A DNA stretch of 64,000 nucleotides from Azotimanducus sp963663145 (GCA_963663145.1 OY760134.1:868001-932000); one strand, 5' to 3'. Positions 7,312-15,859 are shown, counted from the stretch's first letter. Numbers and translations: made by a program. Notes: generated by a model not told the origin, from the sequence alone.

Positions 7312-9804
7312 TCACGGATGCTCGCCATAGTAAAAGCCTAGCCGCCAAGCTTTCAGGGTGCCGGTATCCTCTTCGGCAAGATCAACCACCTGCAGGGTCC
7401 AGGTTCCTTCGGGAGATTCTCCATAGAATGCGTTGCTCATGAGCTGCCACTGATCAAAAGCTCGAAAATTGTCCAAGGCGCGGTTGAACGGAGGATTCAA
7501 GACGCTTCGCATGCCGCTTGGCGAGGTAAGGGTCACGCCCAGGTCGGACGCATAGTCATGCCCCTCCACGGTGAGTTCGAGCACCACGGCTTCGACGTCG
7601 GCGCTTGCGGGCAACCCGCTCACCTCAATGGTGCTGGTGGCTCCCTTGCCATCGGCGTCTGGAATCTCAAGGCTCAAGGGTGCGCCTGCTTGTGATGCGA
7701 ACCAGGGCGATTTCTCGAATACTCCCAAGCTGTTTGGCGTGAAGGTCTCGCCGAAGACAAGCGCATCATCGAGCGCAAGGGCACCAAAACCGTACCAGTT
7801 ATGAAAGTTATAGCCCGCCGCATTGGTCTGCCAAGCCGACTGGGATACGTAGGCAGTGCCCTTGAAGGCCGCCCGCACCTTCTCGCGCTCCGGGTCAATC
7901 TTGCGCGCGGTAGATGCCAACACATGCTTCACGTCTCGCCAAGTCAAGTCGGGATAGGCGCTGAGCAAGACCGCAATCGCCCCGGCCGCCGCTGGCGTAG
8001 CCGCTGAGGTGCCGCCGAACGAACTCATATAGTCGCCGTCGCGGTTCAATGCGTGGTCTTCACCGAGGCTGTTCACGAGCGAGTTGCTGAATCCCACCCG
8101 CGTGCCGACCTGATCCGTGGTGATGATGGCCGGATGCTCAATACCATCTTCTCCAGCCGGTGCCACGACCCAAAGGTTGGCCCCGGCACTTGAGTAGGAA
8201 GATTTGACATCGTCCGCGTTGAATCCGCCCACGGTGATCAAGTAGGGCAGGTTCTGTTCCGGATCCGTATTGGTATTGATGCATCCAATTTCTTGGTTAA
8301 GTGGGTGCGACGTTTCGTCTTCCAAGCACAGGTCAAAGGAATTGCCCGCCGCCTTCACATAGAGCGCACCGCGTCCGCCACGCAGTTGCGAGGTGCCCAT
8401 CTGGTAGAGGCGAACATAGTCTTCGCTGGCGTTCACCCCCGGGTCCTCAACACCGAAACTCATATTGAAGACATCCGCGCTCGCCGAGTCCGGAGCGTCC
8501 TCACTTGCGCCGAGACTCGCGAAGAATTGCGCTTCTCGATCACCTTCGCCGCTATCGGGCGTGAATCCGCGAATCGCAATACCTGGTGCGACCCCCCGGC
8601 CTCCGAGTCCGTTGTTGGCAATTGCGGCGGCGATGCCCGCCACGCTGGTACCGTGGTCACCCAAAATATCCGGGTTGAAGGGGTCGTCCGGAGTGGCGCC
8701 GTAATTTGTCTCGAAGCCGAAGTGAAAGGATTTCCCTTGCTCCACGTTGCCCGCCAAATCGGGGTGGCATATTTCGAGCCCGGAATCCACGATGGCCAGT
8801 TTCACCCCCTGCCCATCTGGTCCTGCTGCAAGCACATTCGACATGTGCAAGTCCGCTCCCACAACACCGCCGCTTTGCGCGAAGGCCGATTGCCCGTCGT
8901 TTTGCAAATGCCACTGCTGGGCAAACAGCGGGTCGCCCCCCGACGGATCCGCAACCCGTGTTGATGATTCACAGCGGGTGCGCACCTTGCCCTCGGCATC
9001 CGTGGCAAAACTGGTCAGCACAAGCTCGGGGCCGGGTTCGATTGCCGGGGCCGGCGGGGTGCCGTCATCAAGTCGCACCCGCAAATAATAGCGCGCGTCG
9101 CTGGCCAGCAAATTCAGTGGCAGGGAAAAGTGATGCGGATCGGTGAACAGCGAGAAATCGTCAATAAATTCCAAGGAGATGGGTTCGCTCGCAAGCAGGT
9201 GGGTGTCCGTTTCAAAACGTGGATCCGAAGACCATTCGGCCGTCACCTTGAGTTCGGTGAGGTGTGCGCTCGCCGCCCCCAAGACGACGACCGACAGCTC
9301 CACTGCTGATTCGGTGATGGTTTGTGCCAGCGGAATCAAGTCGGGGGTTGGCTCTTCGTCAATGTCGAAGGATTTATCCGGTATAAAGGATATGCCGTCA
9401 ATGATGTGCATAGTCAGACTTGCCTGGGTGTCCGGCTCGATGCCGCTGGGCAGGGTTCCGAGATCGAGCACTATGGTTTCATCGCCTTCCGCGTCAAAGT
9501 CGCGGAATACGTCAAGTTCTATGCTCGCGGAGGTTTGTCCCGAGGCGAGTGTGAGCGAAGTGGCACTCAGTTGATAGTCCTGATCACGCATTGCGGACCC
9601 GCTGATTTCCAACGGAATCTCAAAGTCCTTGGGCGCAGGCATATCAAGCGTGACGGTAATTGGCACGAGTGGATTCTCCGCCTCGCTCAGGTTCAGTTCG
9701 GTCGGCTGGACGATGGTCACCTTGGGGACGGGGTTTGAGCCGTTCCCCCCGCAGCCGATGAGACACACTCCGCACAGCAGCGCCATGCCGTATAACCTGT
9801 TCAT
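7312..9804 (-). CDS. Subtilisin-family (S8) lipoprotein protease with C-terminal P domain
   Basis: Surface or periplasmic serine protease of about 830 residues. The N-terminus MNRLYGMALLCGVCLIGC ends in a clear lipobox (LIGC). Then come beta-rich repeats resembling Calx-beta (LNLSEAENPLVPITVTLDM, FRDFDAEGDETIVLDLG). The catalytic triad is complete: Asp in VKLAIVDSGLEICHPD, His in GDHGTSVAGIAAAIA, Ser in FGGTSAATPAAAGAIA. The last 130 residues (EVSGLPASADVEAV to GTWTLQVVDLAEEDTGTLKAW) match the proprotein-convertase P domain. I start at ATG 9804, which overlaps the upstream gene's stop by ATGA, rather than the ATG two codons earlier. No I9 propeptide is present in this protein; see the upstream gene. 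Confidence 0.88.
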   Translation of the reverse strand: MNRLYGMALLCGVCLIGCGGNGSNPVPKVTIVQPTELNLSEAENPLVPITVTLDMPAPKDFEIPLEISGSAMRDQDYQLSATSLTLASGQTSASIELDVFRDFDAEGDETIVLDLGTLPSGIEPDTQASLTMHIIDGISFIPDKSFDIDEEPTPDLIPLAQTITESAVELSVVVLGAASAHLTELKVTAEWSSDPRFETDTHLLASEPISLEFIDDFSLFTDPHHFSLPLNLLASDARYYLRVRLDDGTPPAPAIEPGPELVLTSFATDAEGKVRTRCESSTRVADPSGGDPLFAQQWHLQNDGQSAFAQSGGVVGADLHMSNVLAAGPDGQGVKLAIVDSGLEICHPDLAGNVEQGKSFHFGFETNYGATPDDPFNPDILGDHGTSVAGIAAAIANNGLGGRGVAPGIAIRGFTPDSGEGDREAQFFASLGASEDAPDSASADVFNMSFGVEDPGVNASEDYVRLYQMGTSQLRGGRGALYVKAAGNSFDLCLEDETSHPLNQEIGCINTNTDPEQNLPYLITVGGFNADDVKSSYSSAGANLWVVAPAGEDGIEHPAIITTDQVGTRVGFSNSLVNSLGEDHALNRDGDYMSSFGGTSAATPAAAGAIAVLLSAYPDLTWRDVKHVLASTARKIDPEREKVRAAFKGTAYVSQSAWQTNAAGYNFHNWYGFGALALDDALVFGETFTPNSLGVFEKSPWFASQAGAPLSLEIPDADGKGATSTIEVSGLPASADVEAVVLELTVEGHDYASDLGVTLTSPSGMRSVLNPPFNRALDNFRAFDQWQLMSNAFYGESPEGTWTLQVVDLAEEDTGTLKAWRLGFYYGEHP

Positions 9805-10361
9805 CGCCATTGTCGTCGCGGCCCTCTAGTGCGCAGCCTTGCTTCAGGTCTGGATGGGAGTGTCTGCAGCTTCGCGACGGCGCGCAGGGGATGCATATCC
9901 TTAGGGATTTCGACGATGGCGAATCCCAAGGACTTGAACAGGGTGGCACGGCGTGCTCCGAGGGCCTCCACAAATGACTCCAGCGCACGGGCATCGTTTG
10001 TGGTGACGCGGATACTGGGGAGTATGGCGCGGAACTTTCGTGCTTGCGGATCAAACAGGATGCGCGACATGGGGCCGTGAATCGGTGTCACCGCCTTGTA
10101 GATTTGACCTTGGTATTCGACCAGGTGCATCCGCTGCGAGCCGACACTCCGCGATACAAGGCGAAAGGCTCCAAGTTGGGATGTCGTGCCCTTCGCCAAT
10201 CCGTCCGAAGGCAAGACCAGGCGTGCATGCTGTCCGGACCAAGCAAGCTTCGGTGCTACCAATCCCTGCATTTGCCCGTAAGCAAAGGGTGCCGTGAGCA
10301 ATGCCACAGATAGGCACAGGCACAAACCTTGTGCGCCGACCCGGAATTTTGCGTCTCTCAT
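9801..10361 (-). CDS. Exported protein resembling a detached subtilase propeptide
   Basis: 186 residues from ATG 10361, with a signal peptide (VGAQGLCLCLSVALLTAPFAYG, cut near residue 30). The C-terminal 80 residues read RVTTNDARALESFVEALGA then FAIVEIPKDMHPLRAVAKLQ and LPSRPEARL. This alpha/beta pattern and the 'vveiP...pl.av..L..lp.V..A' cadence are those of I9-type propeptides that normally precede an S8 catalytic domain in the same chain. The gene overlaps the protease gene by ATGA. I infer it acts in trans as folding chaperone and/or inhibitor of that protease. The open frame continues upstream to 10823 but that part has no coding look. Confidence 0.65.
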   Translation of the reverse strand: MRDAKFRVGAQGLCLCLSVALLTAPFAYGQMQGLVAPKLAWSGQHARLVLPSDGLAKGTTSQLGAFRLVSRSVGSQRMHLVEYQGQIYKAVTPIHGPMSRILFDPQARKFRAILPSIRVTTNDARALESFVEALGARRATLFKSLGFAIVEIPKDMHPLRAVAKLQTLPSRPEARLRTRGPRRQWR

Positions 10362-10586
10362 CAAATGTGCGGTATTGATCAAGGGTGAATTATAGACTTT
10401 GAAGGGTGTGCTTTCGTAATCTGTACCCAGATTCCCTGTTAAAGATTCGAAGTTGAGCTTTCCTCGGTCGGCACTCTTGTTAGGTTTAGGAGTCGGTCTG
10501 TGGAGATGCGGGGCGCGGTTCCCGGCATCGTTTTCGGAGGGATTCAGCCCGTTTCCGGGGTCCGAAGGGAGCGCCGCCCCGCCGGA

Positions 10587-10610
10587 ACACCAGCGTCCGG
10601 ACGCTGGTGT
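10587..10610. repeat. Perfect 24-bp palindrome
   Basis: ACACCAGCGTCC followed directly by its exact reverse complement, with no loop. It lies in the 10362-10676 gap, upstream of the propeptide-like gene and before a broken protease gene. It could form a cruciform or be a dimer-protein binding site. No second copy was noticed in the window. The remainder of this gap shows no gene I can support. Confidence 0.6.
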
Positions 10611-10676
10611 CTGGCTGATGCGTATTGGATATCGGACTCTGCGGCACTTTGGGGGCAGCTCCTTGCGGAGGCCCGA

Positions 10677-11014
10677 GTGAAAGAGAGAGTTGTGAATGCC
10701 GCCTACGAAGCCGTCACCACCCTTTCCCTCCGGGGCCAGGCTGGGCAGTCGTAGGAGATCGAGGTCGTGATCGACACCGACGGCCGAATTGGAATTTCCG
10801 CTGGTGGGGTCCCAGTCAGGCAACTCTGGCTAATGGGGTAGTTGAGACCTTTAACGTACACGATGCTACGGTAGTTTGGGACGGTACTCCGAGAGACATC
10901 GAGCCCGAAGCGGTGGGGTCGCTTCCGCTCGCCGGCATGCTGCTTCTGGAAGGACACGAACTGAGTGTCCAAGTTCGCCACGGCGGGAGAGTCATCATCC
11001 AGCCCGAGCAGTAG
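10677..11014 (+). pseudogene. Clan AA aspartic protease, broken
   Basis: Remnant of a small retropepsin-like protease (clan AA family common in bacterial accessory DNA). The first part reads VNAAYEAVTTLSLRGQAGQS, hits an in-frame TAG at 10752-10754, and continues in frame as EIEVVIDTD, where the catalytic D-T of the DTG triad is seen but Gly is lost. A short block in another frame reads AELEFPLVGSQSG. A third frame then carries LANGVVETFNVHDATVVWDG and AVGSLPLAGMLLLEGHEL to the stop at 11014. So there is one nonsense codon plus a deletion and frameshifts around 10780-10830. Not functional. Confidence 0.65.
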
Positions 11015-11123
11015 CGCGGCATCTTGTCGGCATTTGGTACTGATTGCGATCCAGACTCGCGAGGCAAGCGAAGATTGGACTCTCCTCCAAGGGCGGAGTA
11101 ATCCTTGGGTGCAAATCGTGTCG

Positions 11124-11393
11124 TTATGCTGGGCTTCGAGCGCGTGGTGCCTTGTCAATGTCGAACGTTGCATGCAGATTCATCCACACCTTTGGAGAGG
11201 TTCCCAGCGCATCGGCCAAGTCCAGAGCCGCTTCCGCGGTCGCTCCTCTTTTTCCACGAATGGGGTGATTCAATCTTGCGTGTGTCTAGGCGACCCGTTG
11301 GGCAAACGCAGTTTGGGTGATGCCTGCGGTTTCAAGAAACTCCTCCAACAGAATCTCGCCTGGGTGAAATGGATGGTTGGGCTGTCCACTCAT
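11124..11393 (-). pseudogene. higA: HigA-family antitoxin with one nonsense codon
   Basis: XRE-type antitoxin of the HigBA module. ATG 11393 begins MSGQPNHPFHPGEILLEEFL, continues ETAGITQTAFAQRVA, then meets TAG at 11286-11288. The same frame continues as THARLNHPIRGKRGATAEAA and LADALGTSPKVWMNLHATFD to a natural stop at 11124. In intact relatives a Trp (TGG) commonly stands between RV-x and T-x-ARLN, so a single TGG to TAG change explains the break. It would normally repress its own operon and bind HigB; upstream higB is also damaged. Confidence 0.75.
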
Positions 11394-11405
11394 GCTCGAT
11401 CTCCA

Positions 11406-11772
11406 TTAGCGATGGTCGACTATTTCTACGTCCGCGGCCTGTCCTCTTAGCCAAATGTCCTCTTTACCAAAGAAATACGACGCGCCATTGGTCGTTTATC
11501 TGAGTCGAATGCCCCCCCTTCTATTTCCACTTAGCGTTTCAGGTCTATTCCCTAGGGGGGCAGACCGGAAACATGGTTTACATTTTTCCGGGTGTCTTTG
11601 GAACAGAAGGAGCGGCCCTGGTTCGAATATCCCTCAATTCCGCAGCATCGTGCGGATAAAGGAGCTTTCTTCTGGCGACGCGCCGCAATTCCTGCGGAAA
11701 GGAGGGTGTGAATCGGCTGACTGGATCATAGAACATATCTTCGGATAGTTGGTTTGCAAAGGTTTCAATCAC
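11406..11772 (-). pseudogene. higB: HigB-family toxin, frameshifted
   Basis: RelE/HigB-fold mRNA interferase remnant preceding higA, as in standard higBA order. GTG 11772 starts MIETFANQLSEDMFYDP and runs through FPQELRRVARRKLLYPHDAA and ELRDIR, matching the HigB N-terminal half. The expected VPPGNRLE segment is scrambled. A second frame then gives STQINDQWRVVFLW, the HigB core strand with its conserved DQWR, and a third gives ADVEIVDHR before the stop at 11406. Several indels are needed, so this is decayed. Confidence 0.7.
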
Positions 11773-11989
11773 GATTCTAGGTGATCGTAATTCGATAACC
11801 CGATCAATTTGCCATCCTCATTTGACCGTTGGCTGCGGGGAGAGTCTCCGCTCTCGCGCCAAGAGGTAACGGCTGCGTGAAAGCCACGCTGGGCGTTTTG
11901 GAAGTGATGGGGCCGTCACGGTGGCAGACATCGTCCATCCAGCATTGACGAATGGGACCGTCTCTGCAAAGCAAGTTATACATAACGCC

Positions 11990-12541
11990 TTAAATAATGC
12001 CGCATAATCTCTGGAGAACGGGATTGGGCTTGCGCCACCGGTCGAAGCAGGATTCGGCGGCGCCGCGGAGTTCGTCCAGGCTGTCGAAGTGGAGGTTGTG
12101 GGTCGCGAGCCGCCTCGCGAGCTTCCAGACACGCTCCACCGGCGCGAGTTGCGGGCTGTACGGCGGCAGGAACAGGAGTTCGAGGTTTTCCCGGTGCCGG
12201 TGCAGGTATGGCTTGAGGAGCCTGGCGTGGTGGTAGCGCGCGTTGTCGAGGACCACCGCCATCCTCACGCCCTTCCACCGCCGATGCAGCAGGGTCTTGA
12301 GGAAGGCCGGAAAGGTCTCCGCGTTGAACGCCGGGGAGAAGGCGTGGACGAACTTCCCGGAGCGCAGGCTGACCGCGCCGAAGCAGGCGATGGACTCGCG
12401 CGTCGGCGCATGGAGCACGACGGGGTCCCTGTCCTCCGGCGGCACCCGGAGGCGGCAGCGCGTCCCGTGGCGCTGGAAGTGGCACTCGTCCTGGCTCCAC
12501 AGCTCGATATCCCTACGAAGCGCCAGCACCTCGAGTTTTTA
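11990..12541 (-). mobile_element. IS630-family transposase, 5'-truncated
   Basis: C-terminal half of an IS630/Tc1-type DDE transposase. Seen: ELWSQDECHFQRHGTRCR (first catalytic Asp), VVLDNARYHHARLLKPYL (second Asp) and LAPVERVWKLARRLATHN (Glu). The N-terminal helix-turn-helix region is absent: at about 12541 the frame runs into unrelated sequence (see next entry). No terminal inverted repeats could be matched. A dead fragment. The 11773-11989 gap holds no gene I can support. Confidence 0.85.
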
Positions 12542-12744
12542 GACGCGTCGGCGAGCATTGTCTCGAGAACGCTTTTGCCTATCTCTTTCTTATGGTCTTT
12601 CACAGTGGTTTTGCGGCTGCCTACATACAAAATTCCGCGTGAAACAGGGCCTTCGGACGCGACAAAGCGTACTTCTAGTCCTCGAAATCCACTCTCAATT
12701 CCTAGCCCAACTCCAGACTCGCACAATAAATTGCCTAAGTTCAT
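12542..12744 (-). pseudogene. 5' fragment of an unknown gene joined to the IS630 piece
   Basis: From ATG 12744 the frame reads MNLGNLLCESGVGLGIESGF, then GLEVRFVASEGPVSRGILYV and KDHKKEIGKSVLETMLADAS, where it enters the IS630 remnant out of that element's frame. The composition is protein-like, but I do not recognise it. It may be the start of a gene truncated by the IS630 event. Low confidence as an expressed gene. Confidence 0.35.
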
Positions 12745-12745
12745 T

Positions 12746-12997
12746 TCAGACAGCGTAACTACGTAAGTTTTTGTAAGCAACCTGTGAACGACGTTTCTCG
12801 GCGCGGCCAAGGCACCGGTAGTCGAACCTGCCCAGCGTCCACCCGATGAATTCGCAAGCCGATTCCCCGTCCAGCACCGGACATTCAAGAGCGACGCCAG
12901 CCTCCACAACGCCGCGAATCTCTTCTATCGTCTTCACCCGACACTTGCTTGATGTCCATAATCTTCCTCCGATGACTGCGGATTCACGCCCCTTCAC
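12746..12997 (-). pseudogene. N-terminal fragment of an integrase-core (DDE) transposase
   Basis: The stretch TIEEIRGVVEAGVALECP and FIGWTLGRFDYRCLGRAEKR resembles the N-terminus of transposases that read '...YdfV...TL.rF.Y..LgkadKG.v.ryL.kvtG.SR.Q.tRL'. Here the frame ends two lines later, just where the HTH should begin, so the catalytic core is missing. The family call is from memory and tentative. The next 300 bp (12998-13291) contain no gene I can support. Confidence 0.45.
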
Positions 12998-13291
12998 GAT
13001 TATCTACCGTTGGACAAAACTGATTGTGGGATCGTTATACGGCATGTGACCAGCTGTAAGCTGGGCAATTAGATTTGCACGGGTGTAAACGGAGATGCGG
13101 AGAGGAATGGCGGGAGCGCGTTGAGGCTGTTCATGCGAGATGCGATATTCGGGTCATACACGGAGTTGAGGCAATCGAGGCAGCCACGGGCGAAGCTCCA
13201 AATAAGCGGGGCTGGTGCCATTGTCGAAATAGGGATCTTTCGTTCGTTCTTTCCCTCTTATGCGAGAAACAAGCGATGTTCTGAAATAGGT

Positions 13292-13319
13292 TTGACTTCA
13301 AAATTATCACAACGATAAT
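13292..13319 (+). promoter_or_regulatory. Promoter with overlapping inverted-repeat operator for the DUF6932-XRE operon
   Basis: TTGACT at 13292-13297 and GATAAT at 13314-13319 are spaced by 16 bp. ATTATC (13303-13308) and GATAAT (13314-13319) form a perfect inverted repeat with a 5-bp spacer, so the right half-site is the -10 box itself. A repressor bound there would block RNA polymerase. The downstream XRE protein is the obvious candidate. The predicted transcript start is only a few bases before the ATG at 13329, implying a leaderless or near-leaderless mRNA. Confidence 0.6.
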
Positions 13320-13328
13320 ATTGTGTTC

Positions 13329-13769
13329 ATGATTCGGCCAATGGGCCAAGAGACAGGCTACCTGCCACAGGGCGTTCATGAAACAGATTGGGATGAAATG
13401 GCTAGGCGTTCCGGGGGCAACGATGTTCGTGATGCCTTGTTGCACGGTCTCTTGGAGGCATGTCAGAACCTTGCAGAGGCGGGCTGCACGGAGCTTATGC
13501 TGGACGGGAGCTTGGTGACCGAGAAGCCAGAGCCGAGGGACTACGATGGGACTTGGGAAACGCATGGAGTGAACGAGGACCTGCTGGACGCTCTACTACT
13601 AGGTGAATGCGAGACTGGATTCGCTGCAGTGAGAGTAAAGTACTTGGGAGACTTATACCCCGCGTCGGTAGTAGCCGAACCTGGAGTGTCCTTCCGAGAC
13701 TTCTTTCAGACGGACCGCGAAGGCATCAAGAATGGCATTGTGCTCTTGAATCTGAGGAGCTTGCCATGA
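13329..13769 (+). CDS. DUF6932-type nucleotidyltransferase-like protein
   Basis: 146 residues from ATG 13329 (GTG 13323 is an in-frame alternative). Pattern 'YLPQGVHETDWDEM' near the N-terminus and GCTELMLDGSLVTEKPEPRD followed by YDGTWE; the GS-x10-DxD arrangement is that of Pol-beta-fold nucleotidyltransferases. I recall this layout as the DUF6932 family, a group of small uncharacterised proteins often paired with an HTH protein. The C-terminal half carries FRDFFQTDREGIKNGIVLLN, also conserved as I remember it. Overlaps the XRE gene by ATGA. Probable toxin-antitoxin-like or defence pair; enzyme activity is inference. Confidence 0.72.
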   Translation: MIRPMGQETGYLPQGVHETDWDEMARRSGGNDVRDALLHGLLEACQNLAEAGCTELMLDGSLVTEKPEPRDYDGTWETHGVNEDLLDALLLGECETGFAAVRVKYLGDLYPASVVAEPGVSFRDFFQTDREGIKNGIVLLNLRSLP

Positions 13770-14194
13770 TCACTAATGAGAGACAGTACAGAATCACAAA
13801 GAAGAAGGCGGAGAACTTCGTTGAGGCCTTGAAGGAATTTGAGGCGAAGGTGTCAGAGCGCGTGGACGTGTCACTGCGGTTGATTGAAGCTGAGCGCCGC
13901 GCTATGAAAGAGCAGTTGGCGGCTCTGCTCAAGGAAGTTGAGGAATATGAACGAGTCAGGGACGGGGGAGTGCCAGACCTTGAGGTGAAGTCGATTGATG
14001 AGCTACCCGAGTTCTTGATCAAGGCAAGGATCGCGTCAAGAATGACGCAACGCGAGCTGGCCGAGCGGGTTCAATTGCATGAGCAGCAGATCCAGCGTTA
14101 TGAGGCGGAAGGGTACGAGTCAGCGAGCTTTCGGCGTATGCGTCAGGTCGCGCATGCACTTGGCGTCGGATCTCAGACGCGGTTTGTGGTCTAG
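13766..14194 (+). CDS. XRE-family HTH protein with N-terminal coiled coil
   Basis: 142 residues from ATG 13766, which overlaps the DUF6932 stop by ATGA. Residues 1-70 are helical and charged (KKKAENFVEALKEFEAKVSE, MKEQLAALLKEVEEYERV), likely a coiled coil for dimerisation or partner binding. The C-terminal 60 residues are an HTH: SRMTQRELAERVQLHEQQIQ then RYEAEGYESASFRRMRQVA. Probably the DNA-binding partner of DUF6932 and the autorepressor acting at the inverted repeat over the promoter at 13292-13319. 92 bp separate it from the S-4TM gene. Confidence 0.8.
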   Translation: MITNERQYRITKKKAENFVEALKEFEAKVSERVDVSLRLIEAERRAMKEQLAALLKEVEEYERVRDGGVPDLEVKSIDELPEFLIKARIASRMTQRELAERVQLHEQQIQRYEAEGYESASFRRMRQVAHALGVGSQTRFVV

Positions 14195-14286
14195 CGCAAT
14201 GCCCTGGAGACCTACGCAATCCGGGAAAAGCGGCGGAAGATCCGCCTCTAACAACGAATAACAGCGCTGCCTGGAGGGATCTGGTG

Positions 14287-15139
14287 ATGAGCGAGGAGAG
14301 TTGCGAATGGCAGAACAGCGGTTGGGCGTTGGACGGACTAGCTGCGCGGCGACTCTTGTACCGACAGGTCAAATCCACTGAGAACTGGCACTTGGCGTTG
14401 ATTCTTCTGGTTGCGGCGCTGCTGCTGGCGGGTATGGCCGTGGAGGCGGGACCATTCAGTCAGGGCGTGATGGTGGCTGTAGTCCTCCTGTGGACCTTCG
14501 ATCAAGTCCTGATGGTGCGGCGCGTTGGGGACAAGAAGGAAGAAGCAGCAACCATCCAAGAGGAATTCGATTGCCACGTGCTGGATATCCCATGGCCTGA
14601 CCACATCGGGGTCGCGCGTCCGACTGGGGACCGGGTGCGGGTGTTGGTGGAAAGTGCGCAGCGGGCGGGCATGGAGCGGGAAGACCTGGCTGACTGGTAT
14701 CGTCCGGCGGACATTCCCGGAGACCCTCTAAAGGCTCGGTTGCACTGCCAGAGGGTTAATTGCCATTGGGATAGTCGTTTGCGCCGGGAGTGGATGTGCT
14801 GCTCCAAGTTCGCTGTTGGTGGGACCGTGGCATTGGGGATCGTTCTGGGAGCGATAGCCGAAATCGATTTGCTCAAGGTGTTGCCTTTGGCTCGCAACGA
14901 GTATCAGACTGCTCGCGTGGCTGTCGGTGGAGCAGCGCGCACAATCTATTGCCCACAAGAGAATAGAGCATCTGCACGCGTACCTTTCCCGAACGGGCGC
15001 GGACGGCGGTCCGACGACATTGTGTGATGCCCGTCTCCTGCAGGCGGCGATCTTCGAGCACCGACGCAATTGCCCGACAGTGCCCGACTGGTATTACCGA
15101 CTCAGAAAGAGAGCGTACGAAGGCAAGGGGCAACCCTGA
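14287..15139 (+). pseudogene. S-4TM family putative pore-forming effector, one frameshift
   Basis: Membrane effector of the kind associated with nucleotide-second-messenger defence systems (S-4TM: SMODS/SLOG-associating four-TM). Start ATG 14287 with GGAGGG upstream. Seen: two hydrophobic segments (WHLALILLVAALLLAGMAVE; GVMVAVVLLWTFDQVLMV), the motif ATIQEEFDCHVLDIPWPDH, then LADWYRPADIP, CQRVNCHWDSRLRREW and a second hydrophobic pair. The frame then ends wrongly at 15027, while the +1 frame from about 14927 supplies the family C-terminus LLQAAIFEHRRNCPTVPDWY. A single-base indel near 14905-14926 explains it: a real mutation or an assembly error. Confidence 0.7.
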
Positions 15140-15240
15140 TCTGTGGCCCAAATGCGGGCGTCCAAAAGGAGGGCTTACTTTTGTACAGGAATAACTCGGA
15201 GCGTGGACCGGGTTCTGCGCTCGCGAAGGATGGAGTCGAC

Positions 15241-15726
15241 TTAGCGTATTACTGTTGTCCGTTCGTTGGCGTCGAGTTCCATGATCAGACCAACAAGAAC
15301 GGTGGTTGAATCTTGGGTGCGCTCTTCAACACTGCCATCGTCGTCTCCGACCCAATGCGCCCAAGAGTCAAGCGTACGAAAGTTCAGTCCTTAGAGTTCG
15401 GACAATTCAAGGAGCACCATAGGGTCGGGTTGCTTGATCAAACGTCGTTCGACTTGGGACAGGTATGCGTTGGACCTGCCGATTCTTCGCTCAACCTCAC
15501 GAAGGGAAAGTTGGAGGTGCGCGCGCGCATGACGCAAAACCGAACCCACCGATAGGCGGGGCTCACGGGCAGTGAATGACTGACGAAGGGGCTCGCTACG
15601 GGAGCGGGTGCGATGGTCGGATTCAGCGGTTTGGTGTAGGATGGGTACACCAGTGAACTGGAAATGGTATTGTTGGGCATCAAGATAGCGCGGACCAGAA
15701 TCCTCTTCAACATTCTCGACCAGCAA
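15241..15726 (-). pseudogene. XRE-family regulator with a nonsense codon
   Basis: HTH region LSVGSVLRHARAHLQLSLRE then VERRIGRSNAYLSQVERRL and PDPMVLLELSEL, followed by TAA at 15391-15393. The frame stays open as GLNFRTLDSWAHWVGDD and TVLVGLIMELDANERT to a stop at 15241. Relatives have Tyr before GLNFR (…aeLYgLnfr.Lm.wAGy), so a TAC/TAT to TAA change is the likely lesion. The true start is unclear; the first 60 codons lack family character. Confidence 0.6.
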
Positions 15727-15859
15727 GAAAGCAACCTACTCGACTACCCGTTGTCGCGAGCGGTGAATGATGCGATGAGATACCATTTTGTGGGCGACCT
15801 TACGGAGGGAACTTCGGAAGCATCGCGGGCATTGAGCGAGGAATTGTAGGAAGTGCCAA

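Noticed and set aside
10362..10823. Upstream extension of the propeptide-like gene
   Set aside because: The signal peptide begins after Met at 10361; the extension is Arg/Pro-rich and covers the 24-bp palindrome.
11286..11288. Recoding of TAG as an amino acid in higA
   Set aside because: All core genes in the window end normally at TAG/TAA/TGA with no internal stops; pseudogenisation is simpler.
13329..15139. Canonical CBASS operon
   Set aside because: No recognisable CD-NTase of normal size (about 300 residues) and no ancillary genes; the DUF6932 protein is only about 146 residues.
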